This document shows positions 33,759-42,432 of a stretch of DNA of 64,000 nucleotides, one piece after another. A program made the translations under genes and the position numbers. Numbering within the stretch: the stretch's first letter is position 1; every line of letters begins with the position of its first letter. Source of the DNA: Streptomyces sclerotialus (GTDB lineage: Bacteria > Actinomycetota > Actinomycetes > Streptomycetales > Streptomycetaceae); NCBI GenBank assembly GCA_000719105.1, contig JODX01000001.1:62001-126000 (forward strand). Direction: 5' to 3'. The notes beneath the pieces were generated by a model. The model did not search any database. It was given only the letters and a program-made list of their open reading frames with translations, and had not been told where the DNA came from.

Positions 33759-34307
33759 ATGTTCGGAACTCTCATGCTTCTCGTCGGCCCGTCAGTGGGC
33801 TTCCGCCTGCTCGGCGCGCTGGGCGTCAGACGGTTCACGACCTGGCGAGCCAGCGCGACACATGGTCTGGCGGTCATGCTGGTGATCCTGGCCACCGCGC
33901 ACTTCGCCCCGCCGAGCGTCACGGTGATGCCCAGCCACGATGACTTGGCGGCCATGGTTCCGCCCTTCGTCCCGTTCCCCGGCGTGATGGTCTATGCGAC
34001 CGGCGTGCTGGAACTCCTCGGCGCTGCCGGACTCCTCCGGGCGGCGACACGCTCAACGGCCGGAATCGGCCTCGCGGTGCTCTTCGTGCTGATGCTCCCG
34101 GCCAACATCCATGCCGCCACCGAGGGCATACCGCTCAACGGCGACCCGGCCACACCCTTGTGGTTCAGGATTCCCGAGCAACTGCTCTTCATCGCCATCG
34201 CTCTGTGGGCGGCCGCATCCCCCCGTAACGCCTCTCGTCGCTCCCGTCGGCGCTCGCCGACCACCATCCGACCTGGTGCCGACGGCACTTCCGCAGCCCG
34301 CCGATGA
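33759..34307 (+). CDS. DoxX-family membrane protein
   Basis: The 182-residue protein has four hydrophobic segments at about residues 3-22, 33-50, 73-98 and 100-120, with another near 140-155. LGALGVRRFTTWRASATHGLAVMLVILATAHF and VYATGVLELLGAAGLL fit the DoxX fold. These small membrane proteins are of unclear biochemistry and often linked to redox or sulfur metabolism. The ATG at 33759 follows TGGAGGA. The C-terminus is Arg/Ser-rich. A perfect hairpin follows and separates it from convergent tRNA-Cys. Confidence 0.8.
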   Translation: MFGTLMLLVGPSVGFRLLGALGVRRFTTWRASATHGLAVMLVILATAHFAPPSVTVMPSHDDLAAMVPPFVPFPGVMVYATGVLELLGAAGLLRAATRSTAGIGLAVLFVLMLPANIHAATEGIPLNGDPATPLWFRIPEQLLFIAIALWAAASPRNASRRSRRRSPTTIRPGADGTSAARR

Positions 34308-34319
34308 ACCGGTGAAGGA

Positions 34320-34364
34320 GAACGAGAGGGCGCGGCCCCTCTCCGGAGCGTCGCCCTCTCGTTC
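34320..34364. terminator. Hairpin between DoxX gene and tRNA-Cys
   Basis: GAACGAGAGGGCG (34320-34332) pairs perfectly with CGCCCTCTCGTTC (34352-34364). It can end the rightward DoxX transcript and the leftward tRNA transcript. Confidence 0.85.
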
Positions 34365-34383
34365 CGCCTGTACAGGGAGTAGA

Positions 34384-34454
34384 GGCCGTGGCGGGAATCG
34401 AACCCGCGTAACTCGCTTTGCAGGCGAGCCCCTGAACCACTCGGGCACACGGCC
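34384..34454 (-). tRNA. tRNA-Cys (GCA)
   Basis: The minus strand reads GGCCGTG at the 5' end and CACGGCC at the 3' end, a 7-bp acceptor stem. The anticodon arm is CTCGC-CTGCAAA-GCGAG with anticodon GCA. The T arm is GCGGG-TTCGATT-CCCGC. The variable loop is short. CCA is not encoded, as normal in Streptomyces. I saw no integrase or 3'-end direct repeat nearby, so the tRNA does not appear to host an integrated element here. Confidence 0.95.
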
Positions 34455-34656
34455 GGGTCGGGTCGGAGCAACGGGGCTGCTCCGAACTCGATGTCCCGAC
34501 CGTAGGCGGCGGCCGGCCGGTGGCTCAAGAACCTCGGTCGGGCTGCAATGGGATCGCCACACGCCGTTCATGAACCGGGCGTGAACGAGGCGGGACGTGA
34601 ACGAGGCGGGAGGCGTCCCGCGGTCGTGCGACAAAGGGTCCGATGGGGCATCCCGT

Positions 34657-35505
34657 ATGGTCGCGAACATGATGATCATGGGTGGTGACTTGCGCAGGCT
34701 CGGAGTCCCCGAGGCCGAGGCCAGACTGCGGTTCGATGCGGAGCCGCGGGAGGCGGGGACCGGGCCCGGGCGAAGGGTGCTCGTGGTCGACGGCAAGCCC
34801 GCGTTCGAGCTCAGCTACTGGTGCGGAACATGTCCGTTCCTGTTCCGGAGGCTCGAGAACGCCAGACAGACGTTGTCGTTGGCAGGGGTGCAGGAGCACC
34901 TCGCCGGTCAACTCTCGGACCTGGACGACGGTGTCCTGGATGCGTTCGGCTCTCTGCTGCCGGAAGGCGAATACCTCCCTATGCTGCTCCGTGTCGAGCC
35001 ACGCCTGGTCATTCCGGGGCAGGAGGGTGACTACTTCAGCCACGAGCAGGTGGACACCTGGGGGCTCGACGCGTTCTGGGGGCTTCCGGAATACCCGCAC
35101 ACGCCGTACTACCGCACGTTCGAGACCGTGGTCGATGACGACGCGCACCTTTACGAGTTCGTCGTGCCCATGGTTCCCCCGACGTGGAACGAACGGGAGC
35201 GGGTGCAGGAGTACGTCGACCTGATGGGGCGCGGGACGGTGCCGACGGCCGTGGCGGTGTCGACCCTGGATCTCTGCCGGACCGCGCTGGGCCTGGGGGC
35301 CGACGACTACGAGCACTGGGGGCTGACGCACTTCCTGCTGGATGGTCACCACAAGCTGGAAGCGGCTGCATCGGCGGGGCATCCCGTGCAGCTCTTGTCG
35401 CTCCTGGCCCTGGAGGAGGGTTTGGCCGAAGCCTCTGACCACCACCGTTTGGCAGCCCTGCGCTCGCAGCCCTGTCTGAGCCGGGAAGCCCGACAGGCCC
35501 GGTGA
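34657..35505 (+). CDS. Conserved hypothetical protein, possibly ParB-like
   Basis: The 282-residue soluble protein has a CxxC pair early (YWCGTCPFLFRR, about residue 55) that may bind zinc. Further on are LDAFWGLPEYPHTPYYRTFE and, near the end, HWGLTHFLLDGHHKLEAAASAGHPVQLLSLLALEEG. The GHHKLEAA segment recalls ParB/Srx-like nucleotide-binding motifs (DGHHR), but the rest does not clearly fit. Start options ATG 34657 and 34669 differ by four residues; I chose the first. It lies alone between tRNA-Cys and an MFS gene. Function unknown. Confidence 0.7.
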   Translation: MVANMMIMGGDLRRLGVPEAEARLRFDAEPREAGTGPGRRVLVVDGKPAFELSYWCGTCPFLFRRLENARQTLSLAGVQEHLAGQLSDLDDGVLDAFGSLLPEGEYLPMLLRVEPRLVIPGQEGDYFSHEQVDTWGLDAFWGLPEYPHTPYYRTFETVVDDDAHLYEFVVPMVPPTWNERERVQEYVDLMGRGTVPTAVAVSTLDLCRTALGLGADDYEHWGLTHFLLDGHHKLEAAASAGHPVQLLSLLALEEGLAEASDHHRLAALRSQPCLSREARQAR

Positions 35506-35644
35506 CTCTCGGGCCGAGCTCCGAGTCGGCTGCTCCTGCCCTGGTCGCGCTCCTTCGCGTCCCGTGGCCGTACGACCAAGGTCCCAGGGGAACGTCGACT
35601 TCCGACAGGAGTCAGTGCCCCCCGCGCCCCTTACCCTGGCGGTC

Positions 35645-37126
35645 ATGAACACCCCCGAACCGCGCGACACAGGCGTCGCCGACAAGGCCGAGCCCACGCA
35701 CACCACAGCGGACGCCAAGGCCGACGACGATCAGCGTGGGGGTGTGCTGAGCAGCCCCTACCGCGCCCTCAGCATCGGCATCGTCTCCGTCGTCCTGCTG
35801 ATCGCCTTCGAGGCGACGGCCGTGGGCACGGCGATGCCGGTGGCGGCGCGGGAGCTGGACGGGGTGTCGCTGTACGCGTTCGCCTTCTCGGGGTACTTCA
35901 CGACGAGCCTGTTCGGGATGGTGCTCGCCGGGCAGTGGTCGGACCGGCGCGGGCCGCTCGGGTCGCTGGCGACCGGTATCGGCGCCTTCGGGGCGGGGCT
36001 GGTGCTGTCCGGGACCGCCTCGACGATGTGGCTGTTCATTCTCGGGCGGGCCGTGCAGGGACTGGGCGGCGGACTGGTGATCGTCGCGCTGTACGTGCTC
36101 GTGGGGCGGGCCTACCCGGAGCGGCTGCGCCCGGCGATCATGGCGGCGTTCGCGGCGTGCTGGGTGCTGCCGTCCGTGATCGGCCCGCTGGCGTCGGGCG
36201 CGGTGACCGAGCACCTGGGGTGGCGGTGGGTGTTCGTGGGGATACCTGTACTGGTTCTCCTCCCCCTCGCGCTCGCGCTGCCGCAGATACGGCGGCGGGC
36301 GGGCGGGCCGCCCGAGGGTGCCGTCCCCGCCCCCTTCGAGCGGCGCCGCATCCGCCTTGCGCTGGCGATCTCCTTCGGCGCGGGTCTGCTCCAGTACGCC
36401 GCCCAGGACCTCCGGTGGCTGTCACTGGTTCCGGGAGTCGTGGGCGCCGCCCTCCTCGTCCCGGCCGTGCTCGGGCTGCTGCCACGCGGCACCTGGCGGG
36501 CCGCGCGCGGGCTGCCGTCCGTGGTGCTGCTGCGCGGGGTGGCGGCCGGGTCCTTCATCGCGGCCGAGTCCTTCGTGCCGTTGATGCTGGTCACGCAGCG
36601 GGGGCTGTCGCCGACCCTCGCCGGGCTCTCGCTGGCCGCGGGCGGGGCCACCTGGGCGCTCGGGTCGTACGTGCAGGCGCGACCGCGCGTGGAGCCGTAC
36701 CGTGAGCGGCTGATGACCCTCGGCATGGTGCTGGTGGCCGCCGCCATCGCGACCGCGCCGAGCGTGCTGATCGAGGCGGTGCCCGTGTGGATCGTCGCCG
36801 TGGCCTGGGGCTTCGGCTGTCTGGGGATGGGCCTGGTGATCTCCTCCACCAGCGTGCTGCTGCTCAAGCTCTCCGCGCCCGAGGAGGCCGGTGCGAACTC
36901 CGCCGCGCTGCAGATCTCCGACGGACTGTCCAACGTGCTGCTCCTCGCCGCGGGCGGCGCCGCCTTCGCGGCCCTGGGCGGCGGCGCGGCGGGCCATGCG
37001 GTGACCACCGCCACAGCCACGACGGGTTCGCACCCGGAGGCGTTCGCGGCGGTCTTCCTGCCGATGGCCGCGGTGGCGCTGGTGGGGGCGTGGGTCACGA
37101 CGCGACTGCGGGCGACCGGATCTTGA
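35645..37126 (+). CDS. MFS transporter (drug-exporter type)
   Basis: The 493-residue protein has 12-14 hydrophobic helices and motifs of the DHA subfamily: LIAFEATAVGTAMPVAARELDG at the first helix, then FGMVLAGQWSDRRGPLGSLATG (motif A, about residues 85-106) and GRAVQGLGGGLVIVALYVLVGRAYPERLRP (motif B, about 132-161). Such proteins export small hydrophobic compounds by proton antiport. The substrate is unknown. The ATG at 35645 begins a polar 30-residue leader; an earlier start at 35564 is unlikely. The gene stands alone, with no adjacent TetR regulator. Confidence 0.9.
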   Translation: MNTPEPRDTGVADKAEPTHTTADAKADDDQRGGVLSSPYRALSIGIVSVVLLIAFEATAVGTAMPVAARELDGVSLYAFAFSGYFTTSLFGMVLAGQWSDRRGPLGSLATGIGAFGAGLVLSGTASTMWLFILGRAVQGLGGGLVIVALYVLVGRAYPERLRPAIMAAFAACWVLPSVIGPLASGAVTEHLGWRWVFVGIPVLVLLPLALALPQIRRRAGGPPEGAVPAPFERRRIRLALAISFGAGLLQYAAQDLRWLSLVPGVVGAALLVPAVLGLLPRGTWRAARGLPSVVLLRGVAAGSFIAAESFVPLMLVTQRGLSPTLAGLSLAAGGATWALGSYVQARPRVEPYRERLMTLGMVLVAAAIATAPSVLIEAVPVWIVAVAWGFGCLGMGLVISSTSVLLLKLSAPEEAGANSAALQISDGLSNVLLLAAGGAAFAALGGGAAGHAVTTATATTGSHPEAFAAVFLPMAAVALVGAWVTTRLRATGS

Positions 37127-37382
37127 GGGGCGCGCCTCAGTTCTCGGGCGGCGGTACCGTTCTGCTAGGGCCGAGGAGCAGAAGGCCAAGTGGGCCGAAC
37201 TCCTGAACCGACTCAAGTAACACATGCGATCTGTGGCCGAGCGGCGGGGTGTGAGCTGAATCCCATCCGCGCTCACCCCCGTGCCGTTCGCCCGGGGACC
37301 GCTCTCCGGCGCCGGTAGGGTGGCCCGGTTGTCATACGCGACCGAGCCGCTCTACCCGCTCTACCCCCATAGACCGGAGACC

Positions 37383-39188
37383 GTGACTACCACCGCCGCC
37401 ACCGCCTCGCACTCCTCCTCCCACCACCTGTCGCCCGCCTTCCCGGGCCGTGCCCCCTGGGGTACCGCCAGCAAGCTGCGTGCCTGGCAGCAGGGGGCCA
37501 TGGAGAGGTACATCCAGCAGCAGCCGCGTGACTTCCTCGCCGTCGCCACGCCCGGCGCCGGCAAGACGACCTTCGCGCTGACGCTGGCGTCCTGGCTGCT
37601 GCACCACCACGTCGTGCAGCAGGTGACCGTGGTCGCGCCGACCGAGCACCTGAAGAAGCAGTGGGCGGAGGCCGCCGCGCGGGTGGGGATCAAGCTGGAC
37701 CCCGAGTACAGCGCGGGGCCGCTCGGCAAGGAGTACCACGGCGTCGCCGTGACGTACGCGGGCGTCGGCGTGCGGCCCATGCTGCACCGCAACCGCGTCG
37801 AGCAGCGCAAGACCCTCGTCATCCTCGATGAGATCCACCACGCCGGTGACTCGAAGTCGTGGGGTGAGGCCTGTCTCGAGGCATTCGAGCCCGCCACCCG
37901 GCGGCTCGCCCTCACCGGTACGCCCTTCCGGTCCGACACCAACCCCATCCCCTTCGTGACGTACGAGGAGGGGTCCGACGGGATCCGGCGGTCCGCCGCC
38001 GACTACACGTACGGCTACGGGTCCGCCCTCGCCGACAACGTCGTCCGGCCCGTGATCTTCATGTCCTACAGCGGCAACATGCGCTGGCGCACCAAGGCGG
38101 GCGACGAGATCGCGGCCCGGCTCGGCGAGCCCATGACCAAGGACGCGATCAGCCAGGCCTGGCGGACCGCCCTCGACCCGCGCGGTGAGTGGATGCCCAG
38201 CGTGCTGCGCGCCGCCGACCAGCGGCTGACCGAGGTCAGGAAGGCCATCCCGGACGCGGGCGCGCTCGTCATCGCCTCCGACCAGGACTCCGCGCGCGCG
38301 TACGCCAAGCTCATCCGGGAGATCACCGGGCACAAGGCGACCCTCGTCCTCTCCGACGACACCGGCGCCTCGAACCGCATCGACGAGTTCAGCAACAGTG
38401 ACGACCGGTGGATGGTCGCCGTCCGCATGGTGTCCGAGGGGGTCGACGTGCCCCGGCTTGCCGTGGGTGTGTACGCGACCACCATCTCCACGCCGCTCTT
38501 CTTCGCCCAGGCTGTCGGCCGTTTCGTACGGTCCCGGAGGCGGGGCGAGACGGCTTCCGTGTTCCTGCCGACCGTGCCCGACCTGCTCTCCTTCGCCAAT
38601 GAGATGGAGCGCGAGCGCGATCACGTCCTCGACAAGCCCAAGAAGGGCGGCGAGGAGGATCCGTACGCCGAGGAGGACAAGCTCCTCAAGGAGGCCGAGC
38701 AGCAGAAGGACGAGGACACCGGGGAGCAGGACATGCTGCCCTTCGAGGCCCTCGAGTCCGACGCCGTCTTCGACCGGGTGATGTACAACGGCGCCGAGTT
38801 CGGCATGCAGGCCCACCCGGGCAGCGAGGAGGAGCAGGACTACCTCGGGATTCCGGGGCTGCTGGAGCCCGACCAGGTGCAGATGCTGCTGCAGAAGCGG
38901 CAGGCCCGGCAGATCGCCCACAGCAAGAAGAAGCCCGACCACGAGGCCGACCTGGTGGAGCTGCCGGCCGAACGGCGGCCCGTCGTCACCCACAAGGAAC
39001 TGCTGGAGCTGCGCAAGAAGCTGAACACCATGGTCAGCGCGTACTCCCACCAGTCGGGCAAGCCGCACGGCGTCATCCACAACGAGGTGCGCCGGGTGTG
39101 CGGTGGACCGCCGAGCGCGGAGGCCACCGCGGGGCAGCTGCGCCAGCGGATCGCCAAGGTGCAGGAGTGGGCGACCCGCATGCGCTAG
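37383..39188 (+). CDS. Superfamily II DEAD/DEAH-type helicase
   Basis: The 601-residue ATPase shows Walker A ATPGAGKTTFALTLASW (about residue 55), motif Ia-like VVAPTEHLKKQW, the DEIH box VILDEIHHAGDSK (about 140), motif III LALTGTPFRSD and motif VI QAVGRFVRSRR (about 380). This is the UvsW/type III restriction-like helicase branch, widely conserved in actinobacteria. It probably unwinds DNA or RNA in repair, but no partner gene is adjacent. GTG 37383 was chosen because it precedes the TTTAATASHSSSHH leader typical of the family. An acidic stretch (about 420-460) is probably a linker. A hairpin terminator follows. Confidence 0.9.
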   Translation: MTTTAATASHSSSHHLSPAFPGRAPWGTASKLRAWQQGAMERYIQQQPRDFLAVATPGAGKTTFALTLASWLLHHHVVQQVTVVAPTEHLKKQWAEAAARVGIKLDPEYSAGPLGKEYHGVAVTYAGVGVRPMLHRNRVEQRKTLVILDEIHHAGDSKSWGEACLEAFEPATRRLALTGTPFRSDTNPIPFVTYEEGSDGIRRSAADYTYGYGSALADNVVRPVIFMSYSGNMRWRTKAGDEIAARLGEPMTKDAISQAWRTALDPRGEWMPSVLRAADQRLTEVRKAIPDAGALVIASDQDSARAYAKLIREITGHKATLVLSDDTGASNRIDEFSNSDDRWMVAVRMVSEGVDVPRLAVGVYATTISTPLFFAQAVGRFVRSRRRGETASVFLPTVPDLLSFANEMERERDHVLDKPKKGGEEDPYAEEDKLLKEAEQQKDEDTGEQDMLPFEALESDAVFDRVMYNGAEFGMQAHPGSEEEQDYLGIPGLLEPDQVQMLLQKRQARQIAHSKKKPDHEADLVELPAERRPVVTHKELLELRKKLNTMVSAYSHQSGKPHGVIHNEVRRVCGGPPSAEATAGQLRQRIAKVQEWATRMR

Positions 39189-39197
39189 CGGGGACCA

Positions 39198-39237
39198 ACG
39201 GCGGCCGTCTCCGCGCTCCCTGTGAAACGGCCGTCGT
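39198..39237 (+). terminator. Hairpin after helicase gene
   Basis: ACGGCGGCCGT (39198-39208) pairs with ACGGCCGTCGT (39227-39237) with one G-T wobble. It lies 10 bases after the helicase stop. The remaining 270 bases to the IclR gene show no convincing gene. Confidence 0.7.
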
Positions 39238-39507
39238 ATACCGGGGCAAACAACGGTAGTTGGTACCGGTCGCTGACCGGATTCTGGACTGAGGCTTCCG
39301 CTCAGCGGACCGGCTCGCTACTGTCCCCACACGCATACGCCCCGTGGCAGCGCCGCCGCGGAGCGCAGCCGTGAAGCGACTCCGCCCGGAGCACCAGCAC
39401 CTCCGGGTTCAGCCGACCGGCGGCCTCTGAAGCGCGTCGCCGACGGGACCGGCGGCGCACAAAGCCGCGGAGGAGGCCGCCGCCCTCACGATGAAGGAGT
39501 GGGCGTC

Positions 39508-40152
39508 GTGACCGCGGAGACCTCCCAGACCCTCGACCGGGGACTGCGCGTCCTCAAACTGCTCGCCGACACGGACCACGGTCTGACCGTCACCGAGCTC
39601 TCCAACAAGCTCGGCGTGAACCGGACCGTTGTGTACCGGTTGCTCGCCACCCTGGAACAGCACGCCCTCGTACGCCGTGACCTGGGCGGTCGTGCCCGGG
39701 TCGGCCTCGGCGTGCTGCGTCTGGGCCGCCAGGTGCACCCCCTCGTCCGTGAGGCCGCGCTGCCGGCGCTGCGGTCGCTCGCCGAGGACATAGGGGCGAC
39801 CGCCCATCTCACCCTGGTCGACGGCACCGACGCGCTGGCCGTCGCGGTCGTCGAGCCCACCTGGACCGACTACCACGTGGCCTACCGCCCCGGCTTCCGC
39901 CACTCCCTGGACCGGGGTGCCGCGGGCCGCGCCATCCTCGCGGCGCGGCGGCAGGCGGTCACCGACCACCCCGGCTACACGCTCACGCACGGCGAGCTGG
40001 AGGCCGGCGCGTGCGGCGCCGCCGCTCCGCTGCTGGGAGTGAGCGGTGTCGAGGGCAGTGTCGGCGTGGTCATGCTGGCGGACGCGGTGCCGGAGCGGGT
40101 GGGCCCGCGCGTCGTCGACGCGGCGCGGGAAGTGGCCGAGGCGCTGCGCTGA
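39508..40152 (+). CDS. IclR-family regulator
   Basis: The 214-residue protein has an N-terminal winged helix (about residues 5-65: TLDRGLRVLKLLADTDHGLTVTELSNKLGVNRTVVYRLLATLEQHALV) and the IclR effector domain (about 75-210: AALPALRSLAEDIGATAHLTLVDG, then RHSLDRGAAGRAILA). GTG 39508 is placed nine bases after AAGGAG; the GTG at 39499 is too close to it. The effector domain is short of the usual 250-residue total. Its end overlaps by 83 bases the end of the convergent hydrolase gene. The target is unknown. Confidence 0.9.
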   Translation: MTAETSQTLDRGLRVLKLLADTDHGLTVTELSNKLGVNRTVVYRLLATLEQHALVRRDLGGRARVGLGVLRLGRQVHPLVREAALPALRSLAEDIGATAHLTLVDGTDALAVAVVEPTWTDYHVAYRPGFRHSLDRGAAGRAILAARRQAVTDHPGYTLTHGELEAGACGAAAPLLGVSGVEGSVGVVMLADAVPERVGPRVVDAAREVAEALR

Positions 40153-41005
40153 GCAGTGCGGGGGCAACGCCCTGGGCGTCCAGGGACGTCAGCCACTCCT
40201 GCAGCAGCTTGTTGAAGGCGTCCGGCCGCTCCATCTGTGGGTAGTGGCCGGCGTCCGCCACCGTCACCGTACGGCTGGTGCCCGCGGCCGTGGCGACGAG
40301 ACGGTTCGCCATGCCGATGAGGTCCGGCGCGTCGAGAGCGCCGTGGATCGCCAGCACCGGCACCGTGATGCCCGCGGCCCGGGCCCAGGTGTCGGTCACG
40401 GGGACGGTCCAGTCGCGTTCGCCGGGGGCGTGCTTGGTGATGGTGCCGCGCGCCATCTCCCGTACGCGCCGTACGACATCCGGGTCCACGTCGTCGATCG
40501 TGCGGTGCGGACCGGCTGTGGAGAGCGCGAAGACGTCGAGCCAGCCCTCGATGTCACCGGCTGCCAGGGCGCGGCCGTACCCGGCGTTCAGCTCCAGCGT
40601 CCAGGGGTCCGTGTACTCCGGCTCGCTGGTCCCCGCGCCGCTGACGGCGAGCGCGCGCACGAGGCCGGGGTGTTCCAGCGCGGTGTCGACCGCGGTGGCG
40701 GCGCCCATCGACACGCCGACGAGGATTGCGGGGCCCACGTCGAGGTGACGCAGCAGCGCGGCCAGGTCGTCCGCGGCCCGGAACGGCGCGCTCGCGTTGG
40801 CGGACCGGCCGTGCCCGCGCGCGTCCGGCGCGATCACCCGGAAGTCCCGGGCCAGTACGGGGATCTGGGCGTCCCATACGCGGTGGTCCACGAAGCCGCT
40901 GTGCAGCAGTACGAGCGGAGGGCCTTCGCCGGTGTCGCTGTAGGCGAGGGGGCCGTCGTCGGAGGCGAACGTGTGCATCAAGAGGTGAGAGGAGGTCTCA
41001 GTCAT
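40070..41005 (-). CDS. Alpha/beta hydrolase
   Basis: The 311-residue enzyme has the alpha/beta hydrolase fold: PLVLLHSGFVDHRVWDAQIPVLARDFRVIAPDARGHGRS (oxyanion loop), the nucleophile elbow GVSMGAATA (Ser at about residue 103), an acid in the HGALDAPDLI segment, and the catalytic His in DAGHYPQMERPDAF (about 263). The substrate is not evident. The C-terminal Pro/Arg-rich 35 residues run antisense over the IclR gene end, so they may be a late read-through extension. ATG 41005 lies inside the first of two palindromic operators. The divergent MarR gene probably regulates it. Confidence 0.88.
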   Translation of the reverse strand: MTETSSHLLMHTFASDDGPLAYSDTGEGPPLVLLHSGFVDHRVWDAQIPVLARDFRVIAPDARGHGRSANASAPFRAADDLAALLRHLDVGPAILVGVSMGAATAVDTALEHPGLVRALAVSGAGTSEPEYTDPWTLELNAGYGRALAAGDIEGWLDVFALSTAGPHRTIDDVDPDVVRRVREMARGTITKHAPGERDWTVPVTDTWARAAGITVPVLAIHGALDAPDLIGMANRLVATAAGTSRTVTVADAGHYPQMERPDAFNKLLQEWLTSLDAQGVAPALLSAAPRPLPAPRRRRAGPPAPAPRPPA

Positions 41006-41053
41006 GACAACTAAGGTGTCATTCGACATGCAGTTTGGCAACCAAGGTGTCAT
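41004..41053. promoter_or_regulatory. Two 19-base palindromic operators between hydrolase and MarR genes
   Basis: ATGACAACTAAGGTGTCAT (41004-41022) and TTGGCAACCAAGGTGTCAT (41035-41053) match at 16 of 19 positions. Their centres are 31 bases apart, about three helical turns. The first includes the hydrolase start codon on the minus strand, and the second ends 9 bases before the MarR GTG. They are good MarR-dimer sites and imply joint repression of both genes, probably relieved by a ligand the hydrolase handles. Confidence 0.75.
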
Positions 41054-41062
41054 CCTGGGCTG

Positions 41063-41539
41063 GTGAGCCACGACCCCGACAAGCCCCTCCCGCCCGACGA
41101 CCTCGCCCCCCGCCTGTACGAGGTGTTCTCCGTACTGGGCCCCCTGTACCGGCGCGTAAGCCGCAAGGTGGAGCTCAACGAGCCGATCGAGGGCCTCTCC
41201 ACCGGCGTGCGCGCGGTCCTGGACCTCCTGCGCGCCCACGGGCCGATGACCGTCCCGCAGATGGGCCGCGCCCAGGCCATCAGCCGGCAGTTCGTGCAGC
41301 GCATGGTGAACGAGGCGACGGCCCGTGGTCTGGTGGAGGCCATCCCCAACCCCGCGCACCAGCGGTCCTCGCTGATCCGGCCGACCGACGCCGGGCGCGC
41401 GGCCATCGACGAGGTGATCGCCCGCGAGAGCGAGCTGCTCCGACGGGTGGGCGGCGACCTGACCGGCGCGGACGTGGACACCTGTGTGCGCGTCCTGACC
41501 CGGATGCTCGAGGTCTTCGAGGACGTGGACGTGAACTGA
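41063..41539 (+). CDS. MarR-family regulator
   Basis: The 158-residue protein has the MarR winged helix: LSTGVRAVLDLLRAHGPMTVPQMGRAQAISRQFVQRMVNEATARGLVEAIPNPAHQRSSLIRPTDAGRAAI (about residues 47-117), with long N- and C-terminal dimerisation helices. It is expected to repress itself and the divergent hydrolase from the 19-base repeats in the 57-base gap. GTG 41063 was chosen for fit with the family. No cysteine occurs in the DNA-binding part (one near residue 140), so an OhrR-type thiol switch is unlikely. Its ligand is unknown. Confidence 0.92.
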   Translation: MSHDPDKPLPPDDLAPRLYEVFSVLGPLYRRVSRKVELNEPIEGLSTGVRAVLDLLRAHGPMTVPQMGRAQAISRQFVQRMVNEATARGLVEAIPNPAHQRSSLIRPTDAGRAAIDEVIARESELLRRVGGDLTGADVDTCVRVLTRMLEVFEDVDVN

Positions 41540-41600
41540 CCGGACCGGAACCCGGCGACCGCCGGGCGGCGGCCTGGCACCCTCGCGTTAGATTGATCCC

Positions 41601-42401
41601 GTGCTCTCTCGTCTCTCCCGGCTGTCCCGGCCCAAAGCCGTCGCCGTCTGCGCCCTGCCGGTCGTGGCCCTGCTCGCCGCGGCCGCGTTCGCGCCGCTGC
41701 CGTTCGCCCTGGCGCAGCCCGGCAGGACGGTGGACGTCCTCGGGGAGAGCAAGGGCGACCCGGTGATCGCGATCACCGGCGCGGCGACCCGTGAGACGCG
41801 GGGTGAGCTGCGGCTGACGACGATCGAGGCGACCGGCCCGACCGTGAGCGCGCGCCTCGGCGACGTGGTCGACGGCTGGTTCCGCACGGACCGGGCGGTG
41901 ATGCCGCGCGACGCGGTCTACCCGAGCGGCGGCGACGTCCAGGAGATCGAGAAGTACAACAAGGCCGAGATGAAGGAGTCCCAGGAGGCGGCGTCGGAGG
42001 CGGCACTGTCGTACCTGGGCAAGGGCGACGGGGACATCGACATCGAGCTCGAGGCGGGCGACATCGGCGGTCCCAGCGCCGGTCTCCTCTTCTCGCTCGG
42101 CATCATCGACAAGCTGGACGGCGACGGCAGCGGCGGCGACCTCACGGGCGGCCGCGTCATCGCCGGAACGGGCACGATCGAGGCCTCCGGGAAGGTCGGC
42201 CCGGTCGGCGGGGTGGCCCTCAAGACCCAGGCCGCCCACCGCGACGGCGCCACCGTCTTCCTGGTGCCGGAGGCGGAGTGCTCCGACGCGCAGGCCGAGG
42301 TTCCGGAGGGCATGCGCCTGATCCCGGTGACGACTCTCAAGGGCGCCGTGAGCGCGCTGGTGGCCCTGGAGAGGGGCAAGGGCTCGGTACCGAGCTGCTG
42401 A
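41601..42401 (+). CDS. Secreted/membrane S16 (Lon-type) serine-lysine peptidase
   Basis: The 266-residue protein has a signal or anchor helix (about 13-38, AVAVCALPVVALLAAAAFAPLPFALA). The rest is a Lon-protease catalytic domain without ATPase. Ser159 lies in GDIGGPSAGLLFSLGIID and Lys208 in GPVGGVALKTQAAHRDG, the Ser/Lys dyad with normal spacing. Many relatives (YlbL) carry a PDZ domain between anchor and protease; here that region (about 45-120) is short and does not show it clearly. It should work outside the membrane on secreted or envelope proteins. GTG 41601 start; no obvious regulator. Confidence 0.88.
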   Translation: MLSRLSRLSRPKAVAVCALPVVALLAAAAFAPLPFALAQPGRTVDVLGESKGDPVIAITGAATRETRGELRLTTIEATGPTVSARLGDVVDGWFRTDRAVMPRDAVYPSGGDVQEIEKYNKAEMKESQEAASEAALSYLGKGDGDIDIELEAGDIGGPSAGLLFSLGIIDKLDGDGSGGDLTGGRVIAGTGTIEASGKVGPVGGVALKTQAAHRDGATVFLVPEAECSDAQAEVPEGMRLIPVTTLKGAVSALVALERGKGSVPSC

Positions 42402-42432
42402 AACATCCCGGACCACGTCCGGTCGGGGTCGC

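Noticed and set aside
31149..34454. Possible integrated element beside tRNA-Cys
   Set aside because: No integrase, no direct repeat of the tRNA 3' end, and ordinary chromosomal genes on both sides.
37161..37220. Short in-frame peptide EEQKAKWAELLNRLK before a TAA after the MFS gene
   Set aside because: No start codon or ribosome site is present; at most a remnant of a lost gene.
40070..40152. Conflict between IclR and hydrolase ends
   Set aside because: An 83-base convergent overlap is plausible and both ends fit their families; neither gene needs to be removed.
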